Shown here in pieces: positions 25,779-32,947 of a stretch of DNA of 64,000 nucleotides. Origin of the DNA: Verrucomicrobiia bacterium (GTDB lineage Bacteria > Verrucomicrobiota > Verrucomicrobiia > Palsa-1439). The DNA is taken from the NCBI GenBank assembly GCA_035577545.1, contig DATLVI010000041.1:62001-126000 (forward strand), in the 5' to 3' direction. Positions within the stretch are counted from its first letter, which is position 1; every line of letters begins with the position of its first letter. Below the pieces are notes generated by a model. The model worked only from the letters and a program-made list of their open reading frames with translations, did not search any database and was not told where the DNA came from. Both the position numbers and the translations under genes were made by a program.

Positions 25779-26078
25779 TTAGGCTGTGCTGGCCAAAGGA
25801 GACGGGTCGATGACGGCAGTCGCCTCGGGCACAAATTCGGCTTCCCCAGGGAATTCGTACCCAAGCTTGCCCTCGCTGATTTCCTTCAGCGCGATATCAG
25901 AGAACTCCATCCACGCATTTGTCTGGGTGATGGGCCGATGTCCCTGGGCGAGTTGGCGGACACGCAGACGCACGACGTTGATAAGCAATTCGGGGTTGGG
26001 AATGCGCAGCTGCGCGGGCTCCAGGTAAGTATTCTTGATCCGTAACGGGAGTTTGACTGGCGCGGAATCCGGTTCCAT
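25779..26078 (-). CDS. rpoZ: RNA polymerase omega subunit
   Basis: 99 residues. 'IPNPELLINVVRLRVRQLAQGHRPI' and 'EFSDIALKEISEGKLGYEF' match the two conserved blocks of omega, including the DIAL.EI.EGK motif; this wording resembles verrucomicrobial omegas. It helps assemble and stabilise RNA polymerase. The acidic C-terminal tail ('FPGEAEFVPEATAVIDP') is not conserved. It appears to be a single-gene unit on the - strand upstream of the oligopeptidase. Confidence 0.8.
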   Translation of the reverse strand: MEPDSAPVKLPLRIKNTYLEPAQLRIPNPELLINVVRLRVRQLAQGHRPITQTNAWMEFSDIALKEISEGKLGYEFPGEAEFVPEATAVIDPSPLASTA

Positions 26079-26254
26079 AAAGAAGCTCTCTTTTACTTTC
26101 TGCCACGAACCTCATGGCTTGGTTTGAACAGTTAACGAATCGTCGCGGGCCTCGAAACAAGTCCGCGGTGAGGCAAGATACGCGATGTCGTGCAATGACC
26201 ACCATGGGGTAAACACCCCATAGCGGCCTGCCGCTGGTTTAGGTAGTTTGGAGC

Positions 26255-26464
26255 GTGACTGAAACAAAGGGCACCAAGCCCGTCTCTGAAATTAGCCCGA
26301 AACGAAGCCCTGAAGAGCGCAACATCCGCAAACAGCTCGGCAAGGTGCGCCGCTATCTCGCCGCATCGACGAATACCAACATGCGGAATTCATGGGAAAG
26401 CAAAATCACCACCTATAAAGCGCAATTGGTGAAGGCGGAGGCCCGCGCCCGCTTCATCAAGTAG
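26255..26464 (+). CDS. Small basic protein of unknown function
   Basis: 69 residues from a GTG start, rich in Lys and Arg, predicted mostly helical ('ERNIRKQLGKVRRYLAAS' and 'ESKITTYKAQLVKAEARARF'). No family is recognised and the ribosome-binding site is weak. The next small basic protein begins 22 bases later, so the two may be a pair. It could be a nucleic-acid-binding protein, but nothing proves it. Confidence 0.5.
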   Translation: MTETKGTKPVSEISPKRSPEERNIRKQLGKVRRYLAASTNTNMRNSWESKITTYKAQLVKAEARARFIK

Positions 26465-26486
26465 TTTTTAGAAAGCGAATATCACG

Positions 26487-26717
26487 ATGGGCAAGAAATC
26501 CAAATCCGCACGATCCGACGCCAAGAGGGCTGAAAAACACGCCGCCAAAGCGGCCCGCATGGCCTTATACTCCTCGCAGGCCAAGGCCAATAAGAAGCAA
26601 TCGAGCCGGAGCGACGGGACATCGAAATCGTATATCAGCCACGCCATCGCCAACTGTGGAAACCCGGGTTGCAAGCGCTGCTACCCGCTGCTGGTTCCAG
26701 GATCGGTCGCCGCCTGA
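26487..26717 (+). CDS. Small Lys-rich protein with CxxxxCxxC motif
   Basis: 76 residues. The first half is strongly basic ('MGKKSKSARSDAKRAEKHAA') and the C-terminal half ends in 'ANCGNPGCKRCYPLL', a three-cysteine cluster that could bind metal with an outside ligand. Basic tail plus cysteine knuckle suggests RNA or DNA contact. No known family is recognised. It follows the gene at 26255 on the same strand. Confidence 0.5.
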   Translation: MGKKSKSARSDAKRAEKHAAKAARMALYSSQAKANKKQSSRSDGTSKSYISHAIANCGNPGCKRCYPLLVPGSVAA

Positions 26718-26775
26718 TCCCCCAAGATCGCCCCGAGAACCACTTGCTATTCCCGCAATCAGGCTTACCTTGCAG

Positions 26776-26839
26776 TGGAGAGTCGAGGGCTAGTTGAAGT
26801 TGCGGCGTAGAGCAGAGCAGTTCGAGCCTCGACTCTCCA
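26776..26839. repeat. 13-base inverted repeat
   Basis: TGGAGAGTCGAGG at 26776-26788 and its exact complement CCTCGACTCTCCA at 26827-26839, separated by 38 bases. No coding frame fits between the arms. It lies at the 3' side of the HAD relic. Confidence 0.7.
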
Positions 26840-26924
26840 ACTTTTTCCCGTCGAAATCCCCCGCCGCCTGAACCATCAACAACTCCGGCTCCGCACGTAC
26901 TGGCCTGACCCTCCTGCCCGTAAC

Positions 26925-26990
26925 TTCCGCGCGGTCGAAGTCAAAGAGCGTGCCGGCGGCGTCGAACAGGAGCCACTGGTAGCGGCGCAC
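26925..26990 (-). pseudogene. 5' relic of a duplicated YjjG-like HAD gene
   Basis: Reading from a GTG at 26990, the first 22 codons give 'RRYQWLLFDAAGTLFDFDRAE', nearly identical to the start of the intact HAD gene at 23446 ('QRYQWLLFDADGTLFDFERAE'), with matching codons. Similarity then stops abruptly and the frame runs into unrelated sequence. The second Asp of the DxDGT motif is Ala. No other part of the gene is found, so this is a truncated copy. Confidence 0.75.
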
Positions 26991-27158
26991 CGGTGATTGA
27001 GAAACGGATTGGCGGGTCAGGTAAAGGCGAAGCGGAGAGCGGGTGGTGGGAAGGGCCTTTACTGCGTCAACCGAATACAGAATGCAGGGAGGTCACCCCA
27101 ATCTCATGGAGGTCAACTTCTTGCAAAAGAAGTTCTAAAATACTATTCTCGCAACGAA

Positions 27159-27344
27159 ATGGAAGAGTTTTTCGGCGCTTGGATACAGGTCGTTATTCTT
27201 GTGGTAGAGTACACTGAAAAGATCCCCCTGCTTAACCTTTCTGAACTAAACACGGAGCACAACCTCCTAGGATATGAGGCGATGGTTCGAAAGGCTCTTG
27301 ACGCTGTAGTTCCGGTTCAACTCGCCCACGCACACAAGCCGTGA
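27159..27344 (+). CDS. Doubtful small ORF in AT-richer stretch
   Basis: 61 codons from an ATG at 27159, starting 'MEEFFGAWIQVVILVVEYT'. The surrounding 27080-27345 stretch is visibly richer in A and T than its neighbours, and the frame is open further upstream without an obvious start. It may be a fragment of a transferred gene. No family is recognised and no ribosome-binding site is clear. Confidence 0.25.
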   Translation: MEEFFGAWIQVVILVVEYTEKIPLLNLSELNTEHNLLGYEAMVRKALDAVVPVQLAHAHKP

Positions 27345-27580
27345 AACATAGCAAACCTCAGCTCACTCACCCTAAACGCCTCTTCTACTGAGGTCACGGA
27401 GCGCGGTAGGCCCGTGGCTACAACGGGGAAGGACGATTACGCCGAATGGAACGGATGTGTCGGGAAGTTTAAATCGGCGCTTTGGAAGATTCGCGCTAAA
27501 TAACGGCGAGTTAGCGGATGTGTTGCCGCGACAACTACATCGCGGCGTGTCGCGCAGCCAGTGCTGCACTCCGCTTCTGC

Positions 27581-27625
27581 TCTGGACATCGTATTTCGAT
27601 AATGGTATGATGCGGGAGTGAACAG
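27581..27625 (-). repeat. 45-base dispersed repeat, copy 1
   Basis: The complement of this stretch matches 50080-50124 closely, with 'GCATCATACCATTATCG' identical and 'GATGTCCAGA' at the far end also shared. The inner ATCG/CGAT arms can pair. The two copies lie about 22.5 kb apart in opposite orientation, both between genes. Confidence 0.7.
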
Positions 27626-27684
27626 ATTAACGCTTCCTCCTTCGCTACTGCTACGGCGGACACGCAACTCTCAGGGGACAGAAA

Positions 27685-27831
27685 AACCCCTCACCCTAAC
27701 CCTCTCCCCCAAGGGGAGAGGCATAGGAAACTCGGCTCCGCTCACCCTAACCCTTTGCTCCGAACTCCGGTTGCGGAGTTCGTGGCGTGTCGTCAGACTC
27801 CGCTCCCCCCAAGGGGAGAGGCGATGTCGGA
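27685..27831. repeat. CCCTCACCCTAACCCT / GGGGAGAGG repeats, one interrupted
   Basis: An intact unit at 27687-27721 reads CCCTCACCCTAACCCTCTCC followed by a CTCTCCCC-CAA-GGGGAGAG hairpin, a sequence type dispersed in many bacterial genomes. A second unit starts at 27740 with the same CTCACCCTAACCCT, is broken by about 45 bases that contain their own hairpin (CGAACTCC 27761-27768, GGAGTTCG 27775-27782), and resumes as CTCCCCCCAAGGGGAGAGG to about 27831. Confidence 0.65.
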
Positions 27832-28128
27832 GAAGGAAAGGCGCGTCAAATACACGTTTTTGCGAAACGAACCCCCCAGCTATTATCCCTGTTTGGAAGG
27901 ACTTAGAGAGATGGAGTTTGGAAAGGTGAACGGCGAAAATGGATCGGGAAGCCCTCGCAAAGTATGCGGACGCGCGGCAGCGCGTCCCTACCAAAACCCT
28001 CACCGCAGGCCCGACAGGGGGCCCCTATATGATTCTGCGAAACGAACCCAATTTATTCCGGCTCAGAAACCGAGTTTATCCTTCAGGGCTACAAGGTGTT
28101 AGAGATTTTGAAAGTGGTCAAAATATTT

Positions 28129-28152
28129 GGGTTCGTTTTGGAAAACGAACCC
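28129..28152. repeat. 24-base palindrome, copy 1
   Basis: GGGTTCGTTTT (28129-28139), GG, AAAACGAACCC (28142-28152): perfect 11-base arms. The same 24 bases occur at 49858-49881. Single arms (GAAACGAACCC or GGGTTCGTTT) occur at 27864-27874, 28039-28049 and 49960-49969. Confidence 0.8.
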
Positions 28153-28277
28153 AATTTGAGGGGGTTTTGATGGGCTCGGAGGCCGGAAATTGGGCAAACG
28201 AAGCCGGTTTTTGGAGGGTTTGGAGAGAAATGAATGCCGCGGCGCGGTGGGCCACCGGCGCCCTACTTTTCGAAGGG

Positions 28278-28352
28278 GAACGATCCGCGGTCAGCGCCCG
28301 CGGCTATAGCGGAAACGAATCCGCGCTTAGCAAGCGCGGCTACAACCGGAAA
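28278..28352. repeat. Two tandem hairpin units downstream of add
   Basis: Two diverged ~36-base copies (28278-28316 and 28317-28352) share ATCCGCG..AGC..GCGGCTA.A..CGGAAA. The second forms a perfect hairpin CCGCGCTT-AGC-AAGCGCGG (28321-28339). They lie directly after the stop of adenosine deaminase (- strand) and may also end its transcript. Confidence 0.6.
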
Positions 28353-28370
28353 ATGATTACAACTGAAGAA

Positions 28371-29588
28371 TTATTTGGGGAGTTCGGCGGACAGGGTTTC
28401 GTAGCGGTTGATGACCTGGCGGACGAAGTCGCGTTTTTCGCTGTAGGTGCCCGGGAAGAAGCTGCCTTTGAAACCGGCGATGACGACGTTGCGGAGTTCG
28501 CGCGGGGTCATTTTGAGTTTGTCGATGGCGAGGCGGAGTTCGTTGGTGACGGAGGTGTTGGACATGAGGCGGTTGTCGGTGCAGATGGAAACGGACAATT
28601 CGTGGTCGAGCATCTGGCGCAGGGGATGGTGCGCGAGGTTGCGCATGCGCGGGAGGGTCTGGGCGTTGCTGGTGAGGCAGACTTCCATGGTGATGCGCTG
28701 GCTGGCGACGTACTCGGCGAGGTGGTGGACGTATTCCACGGGGTCGTCGATCTTGGGATCCTCGATCATGTCGTTGGCGAAGAGCCAGGTGCCGTGGCCG
28801 ATGCGGTTGGCGTAGCATTTGGTGATGGCCTGGAAGATGGACTCGGGCCCGTAGGCTTCGCCGGCGTGGACGGTTTTGCGGATGAAATGATCGTGCGCGT
28901 ACTGGTAGGCGGCGGCGTGGTCGTCGGCGGGATAACCGGCCTCGGCACCCGCGAGGTCGAAGCCGACGACGGGCAGGCCTTTGTTGTGGGCGAGGTCGAC
29001 GGCGGCGCGGGCCAGTTCCATCGAGGCGGCGGCGCAGACCTGGGTCGAAGACGCGTAGGGCATCACCTCGAAGAGGCGGCGGTAGTACGGCGAAAACACC
29101 GGCAAGATGAACCGCAGCGCGCAGACGATGATGCCGAAGTGGAATGGGACGTCCGCGCCGGTGCGAACGGCCTTCGAGAGGTTGTGGCGTTTCTGCGCGC
29201 GCCCGAGACCGCGGCAAACAGCGGCGACGACCTCTTCCATGTTCTGCCGGTCATTGATGTGCAACTGCGGCGCGTAGCGGACTTCGATGTAGCGGACGCC
29301 CTCGGCGAGATTGTCCTCGGCCAGCTCGAAGGCGATGCGCTCGAGGCTCTCGGCGGTCTGCATCACGGCGCAGGTGTAGGCGAATCCCTGCAGGTATTCG
29401 GGGAGATTGGCGTACGTATCCTTGAACACGAGACGGCGCAGCCCGTCCTCAGTGTGCGACGGCAACTTGACGCGGTGGCTCTTCGCCAGTTCGATCAGCG
29501 TCGGGATCCGCAGCGAACCGTCGAGGTGCAAATGCAGGTCGGTCTTCGGGATGCGGCGAAGGAATTCCGCGGGTATGGTCTTGTTCAT
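28371..29588 (-). CDS. Adenosine deaminase-family protein
   Basis: 405 residues. Zinc-site motifs of the adenosine/AMP deaminase family are present in order: 'KTDLHLHLDGSLR' (HxH), 'VGFDLAGAEAG', 'TVHAGEAYG' (His and catalytic Glu), 'RIGHGT', 'EVCLTSN' and 'VSICTDNRLMS' (metal Asp; the second Asp of the usual DD pair is Asn, as in some bacterial relatives). It should deaminate adenosine or a related nucleoside in purine salvage. Length is above the usual ~340, with extra residues around 'RFILPVFSPYYRRLFEVMPY'. The ATG at 29588 has GAAAAGAG just upstream. Confidence 0.87.
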   Translation of the reverse strand: MNKTIPAEFLRRIPKTDLHLHLDGSLRIPTLIELAKSHRVKLPSHTEDGLRRLVFKDTYANLPEYLQGFAYTCAVMQTAESLERIAFELAEDNLAEGVRYIEVRYAPQLHINDRQNMEEVVAAVCRGLGRAQKRHNLSKAVRTGADVPFHFGIIVCALRFILPVFSPYYRRLFEVMPYASSTQVCAAASMELARAAVDLAHNKGLPVVGFDLAGAEAGYPADDHAAAYQYAHDHFIRKTVHAGEAYGPESIFQAITKCYANRIGHGTWLFANDMIEDPKIDDPVEYVHHLAEYVASQRITMEVCLTSNAQTLPRMRNLAHHPLRQMLDHELSVSICTDNRLMSNTSVTNELRLAIDKLKMTPRELRNVVIAGFKGSFFPGTYSEKRDFVRQVINRYETLSAELPK

Positions 29589-29853
29589 TGCGCTCTTTTC
29601 TGTCGGGGCGAACAAATCGGTGGGGAGACGTTAAGTTCCGCTGGGGTAAACATCAAGCAAAACAGGCGGGAGCGGTGGCTAAATTACTCAGCCGCAATCG
29701 GTTCGATGACCACGCGAAAAGAAGCTTCTAATCGACCGAAAGCCGTATATAAGTACAGAAACAATTGTACGAAGGCGGGATTTCTTTCACGGTTACAGGA
29801 ATACTTTTCCAGCGGTTGGGCGATTGGCCCGGATGTTGCGAGAAACTGAATAT

Positions 29854-31530
29854 ATGGAGAGAACACATAACACGATCACGGCCACGTTGGACGATGGGAT
29901 GCAGGTTCGTTGCGCGGCCGGCACTCCCGTCCGTGAAATCCTGCCGCAGCGCCGGTCGCCGGACGGGCTCGACTACATCGCCGCGCTGGTGAACAACGAC
30001 GCGGTGTCCGTGACGTACCCGGTGGAGGTGGACAGCAAGATCACGTTGCTGACGCGGGCGGACTCGGACGCGTTCCAGATTTATCGTCGCTCGGTCTGCT
30101 TTCTCCTGGCCAAGGCGATCAAGGAACTGTTCCCCGACGCTCATTTTGCGATCGAGCATTCGCTCGGCTCGGGTTTTTATTGCAGCTTTGAAACGAACGG
30201 CAAGCCCGGCATCTGCGAGGAACAGTTGCAGAGTCTCGACAAACACATGCGGGGGATTGTCGGACGGGACCTCCCTATCGAGCGGCGCAAGATCGCTTTC
30301 ACCGAGGTCGTGCGCCGTTTTGAACAGGAGAAGCAATGGGACAAATACAATCTCCTGCGCTTCAGCAACCCGCCCAAGGTCGCGACGTGTTGGTGCGAGA
30401 ATTTCTCCGACCTGGACCACGGTCCGCTGGCCCCGAGCACCGGGTCCTTGAACCTGTTCAAGCTGATTTCGTACGCGCCCGGTTTCGTGCTGCAAGTTCC
30501 CGAGCGGGAGAAGCCGAAGGAGTTACCGCCGTTCGAGCCGCAGCCGCAACTGTTCCAGATTTTCAAGGAACACAAGGAATGGGGGCGGATCCTCGGCGTC
30601 AACACGGTGGGCCGGCTCAACGAGATCATCGCCAACAAGGAGATCAGCGATTTCATCAAGATCGCCGAGGCGTTTCACGAGAAGAAAATCGCGCAGATCG
30701 CCGACCATATTTACGAACATCGCGGCCAGATCAAGTGGGCGTTGATCGCCGGGCCCTCCTCCTCGGGGAAGACGACGTTCGCCAAGCGGCTCGCCGTCCA
30801 GTTGCGCGTCAACGGCCTGCGTCCGGTGACCATCTCGCTGGACAACTACTTCGTCAATCGCGAGCAGACGCCGTTGGACGAGCACGGCAAGCCCGACTTT
30901 GAAAACATTGAGACCGTTGATCTGCCGCTCTTCAATGACCACCTGTTGCGGCTGGACAAGGGCGAAGAGGTCGAGTTGCCGAGTTTCAATTTCGAAAAAG
31001 GTTGCCGGGAATTTCGCGGCGAGAAACTGCGCCTTGAGCCCGACCAGTTCGTGCTGGTCGAGGGCATTCATGGGCTGAATCCGCGGCTGACCCAGTCGGT
31101 GCCGCCCGCACACAAGCTACGCATTTACATCAGCGCGCTGACGCAGTTGAATTTGGATTCGAACAACCGCATCTCCACCACGGACAATCGCCTGGTGCGA
31201 CGGTTGGTGCGTGATAACAATTTTCGCGGCAACACCGCGCTGGCGACATTGAACATGTGGGCCAGTGTGCGCCGCGGCGAGAAGACCTGGATATTCCCCT
31301 TCCAACAAGGCGCCGACATCGCGTTCAACTCGGCGCTGGATTACGAGCTGGCGGTTCTCAAGCCATTCGTCGAGCCGTTGCTGGTCGAGATCAAACCGCA
31401 CCATCCCCAGTACGCGGAAGCGCGGCGGCTGCTTGCGTTCCTGTCCAGCTTCCTCGGCGTCGCGGATCATCTCGTGCCGCCGACGTCGATCCTGCGCGAG
31501 TTTATCGGCCACAGCAGTTTTCGCTACTGA
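29854..31530 (+). CDS. TGS domain plus uridine kinase-like nucleoside kinase
   Basis: 558 residues. An N-terminal TGS-like domain ('TITATLDDGMQVRCAAGTPV') is followed by a region like the threonyl/alanyl-tRNA synthetase editing domain, with an atypical His-rich site ('HFAIEHSLGSGFYC'), then a P-loop kinase of the uridine kinase/phosphoribulokinase family: Walker A 'AGPSSSGKTTFAKRL' near residues 299-313, 'VTISLDNYFVNREQTPLDEHG', 'LVEGIHGLN' and 'RLVRRLVRDN'. This fused architecture is known in many bacteria and is usually annotated as a nucleoside or uridine kinase-like protein; its substrate is unsettled. ATGs at 29833 and 29854 and a TTG at 29824 are possible starts. Confidence 0.87.
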   Translation: MERTHNTITATLDDGMQVRCAAGTPVREILPQRRSPDGLDYIAALVNNDAVSVTYPVEVDSKITLLTRADSDAFQIYRRSVCFLLAKAIKELFPDAHFAIEHSLGSGFYCSFETNGKPGICEEQLQSLDKHMRGIVGRDLPIERRKIAFTEVVRRFEQEKQWDKYNLLRFSNPPKVATCWCENFSDLDHGPLAPSTGSLNLFKLISYAPGFVLQVPEREKPKELPPFEPQPQLFQIFKEHKEWGRILGVNTVGRLNEIIANKEISDFIKIAEAFHEKKIAQIADHIYEHRGQIKWALIAGPSSSGKTTFAKRLAVQLRVNGLRPVTISLDNYFVNREQTPLDEHGKPDFENIETVDLPLFNDHLLRLDKGEEVELPSFNFEKGCREFRGEKLRLEPDQFVLVEGIHGLNPRLTQSVPPAHKLRIYISALTQLNLDSNNRISTTDNRLVRRLVRDNNFRGNTALATLNMWASVRRGEKTWIFPFQQGADIAFNSALDYELAVLKPFVEPLLVEIKPHHPQYAEARRLLAFLSSFLGVADHLVPPTSILREFIGHSSFRY

Positions 31531-32010
31531 GCCGGAAAGGCTGTTGATCCCGCCGCGCGCGGCTGCGGGACGGAAACGCGCGAGGCGTTGATTGATCCCA
31601 ACGGCGGCGATATCCCAGAGTAGATGCAGCTCGTGGCTATTGGCGCGGGCGGGTTGTTGTACATGGCACTGCCGCTATCAATACGGCAATATAGTTGGTG
31701 CGCCTTGCAGGAGTCGAACCTACAACCTAGTGATGAAGAGAGTGACAAATCCCTTCGCAACGGGCACGGACCGTTGCATCTTGAGATCGATGCTTGACGA
31801 GGTGCACCCGTACCCGGTGTTGAAGAGTTCCTCCGACGAATAGCCCGGCAGACAGACAATTAGAATCGTTGCGTGGTGTGACCCAAACAAGAACGTTCCG
31901 CTGGTGCCAAGCGCGAGCCCCAGCTACGTTTCGGAGCCCAAGTTGTAGAATCAGTTCTCCGGCCCGAGCGGAACAGCAATTGCCCCCCGTTACGTCTCAT
32001 ACCGAGCGAT
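31531..32010. other. Intergenic region, 480 bases, with tRNA remnant
   Basis: Apart from the tRNA 3' remnant (31696-31723) no gene or repeat was recognised. It lies between the stops of the kinase gene (+) and the prepilin-like gene (-), so no promoter is expected. Confidence 0.6.
31696..31723 (-). pseudogene. 3' end of a tRNA (T arm, acceptor strand, CCA)
   Basis: Reading the - strand, GTAGG-TTCGACT-CCTGC forms a T arm with the standard loop, followed by AAGGCGC-A-CCA, a 3' acceptor strand with encoded CCA. Upstream sequence does not fold into an anticodon arm or D arm, and no matching GCGCCTT 5' strand is found within about 100 bases. It is therefore a fragment, as left by decay or by integration of an element at a tRNA gene. 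Confidence 0.6.
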
Positions 32011-32823
32011 TTACCACCAGAAAAGCACGCCGGCGTCAACGTTGCCCCCCGCTGTATAGCGAACCTTCATTGCTTCCTTATTTCTCCATTCGACGTGCCC
32101 ATCGGTGTAACAGAGGTTGGAGCCCATCGGCTGGCCGTTCGGTCCCATATGCGCCGATTGGTTGACTCCGCCACCGGGAATGCTGCTTGTGCGGGTAAAC
32201 GGGCCGCCGTTGCCATCCTGAAGGACAGCGTCGCAGAGTAACAACTGTGGATTGCGATTGGGGTCCGCACTGTTTATGACGTCATAGACGAATGCGTATC
32301 TCGTCGCGTCCGCGGTAGTGTTCGGATTGTATTGTTTGAATGTAGTATTGTTGGGTCCCGCAGCCCAACCAGTCGTCCCACCGGCCGGCGTGCCGCTGGT
32401 GTCCACCCGCTGAACCAGCAGCCAGTAGCCGGCGCTGGTGCCGCCGCAGGCCGTGCAGTTCCAGAAAACGTCCAGATTGTGACTCGGATTGCTGGGGTCG
32501 TAGGCGGAAGCGCGGGTCAATCCGTAATGCTTCACCAAATCATCGCTGGTTCCCGGGGTGCCGATTCCGACAGTGGCGTCCGAGGCCATGTCCCAGAGCC
32601 AGCCGCCACCGGCGTTGGGGGTGATAATGAACACCTTGTTGTCATGATCCTGGGCAAACATTGTCCACGCCTGGCCGAAATTGCGCTCGTTGGCGACGCA
32701 TTGTGCCCGCAGGGCGCTCCGGCGCGAGTTCGCCAACGCCGGCAACAACAGCGCGGCCAGGATTCCGATGATGGCGATGACCACCAGTAGTTCAATTAGT
32801 GTGAAGCCATCCTTTCTTCGCAT
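32011..32823 (-). CDS. Prepilin-type N-terminal cleavage/methylation protein (pseudopilin-like)
   Basis: 270 residues. '[20 protein letters not shown]' is a type IV prepilin/type II pseudopilin leader: cleavage before Phe, Glu at +5, then the hydrophobic helix. The C-terminal part with '[26 protein letters not shown]' is the H...DGH ending common in the large families of such proteins in Verrucomicrobiota and Planctomycetota. It is probably an exported surface protein, not a structural pilin. It lies 124 bases after the giant repeat gene on the same strand, possibly in the same regulon. Confidence 0.88.
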   Translation of the reverse strand: MRRKDGFTLIELLVVIAIIGILAALLLPALANSRRSALRAQCVANERNFGQAWTMFAQDHDNKVFIITPNAGGGWLWDMASDATVGIGTPGTSDDLVKHYGLTRASAYDPSNPSHNLDVFWNCTACGGTSAGYWLLVQRVDTSGTPAGGTTGWAAGPNNTTFKQYNPNTTADATRYAFVYDVINSADPNRNPQLLLCDAVLQDGNGGPFTRTSSIPGGGVNQSAHMGPNGQPMGSNLCYTDGHVEWRNKEAMKVRYTAGGNVDAGVLFWW

Positions 32824-32947
32824 AATCAATTCTCCAAAATCCGAGCGCACTCGGCGGTCGCTTCACCGAGTTGTGAACACAGGCTTCTGTTGTTGCTCAA
32901 CCTACCTACTGCCACACGACTGCGCTCAATCATGTCGATGTCCCTTA

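Larger units (their letters stand above)
26718..28370. other. Repeat-rich, nearly gene-free region, 1.65 kb
   Basis: No convincing intact gene. From left to right it holds a 13-base inverted repeat (26776-26839), a relic of a HAD gene (26925-26990), an AT-richer stretch with one doubtful small frame (27159-27344), and at least four kinds of dispersed repeat (27581 to 28352). Longer frames here are made by the repeats. Confidence 0.7.

Noticed and set aside
27939-29849. 636-codon open frame on the + strand
   Set aside because: Antisense to adenosine deaminase, which has all family motifs; the left end is made of dispersed repeats.
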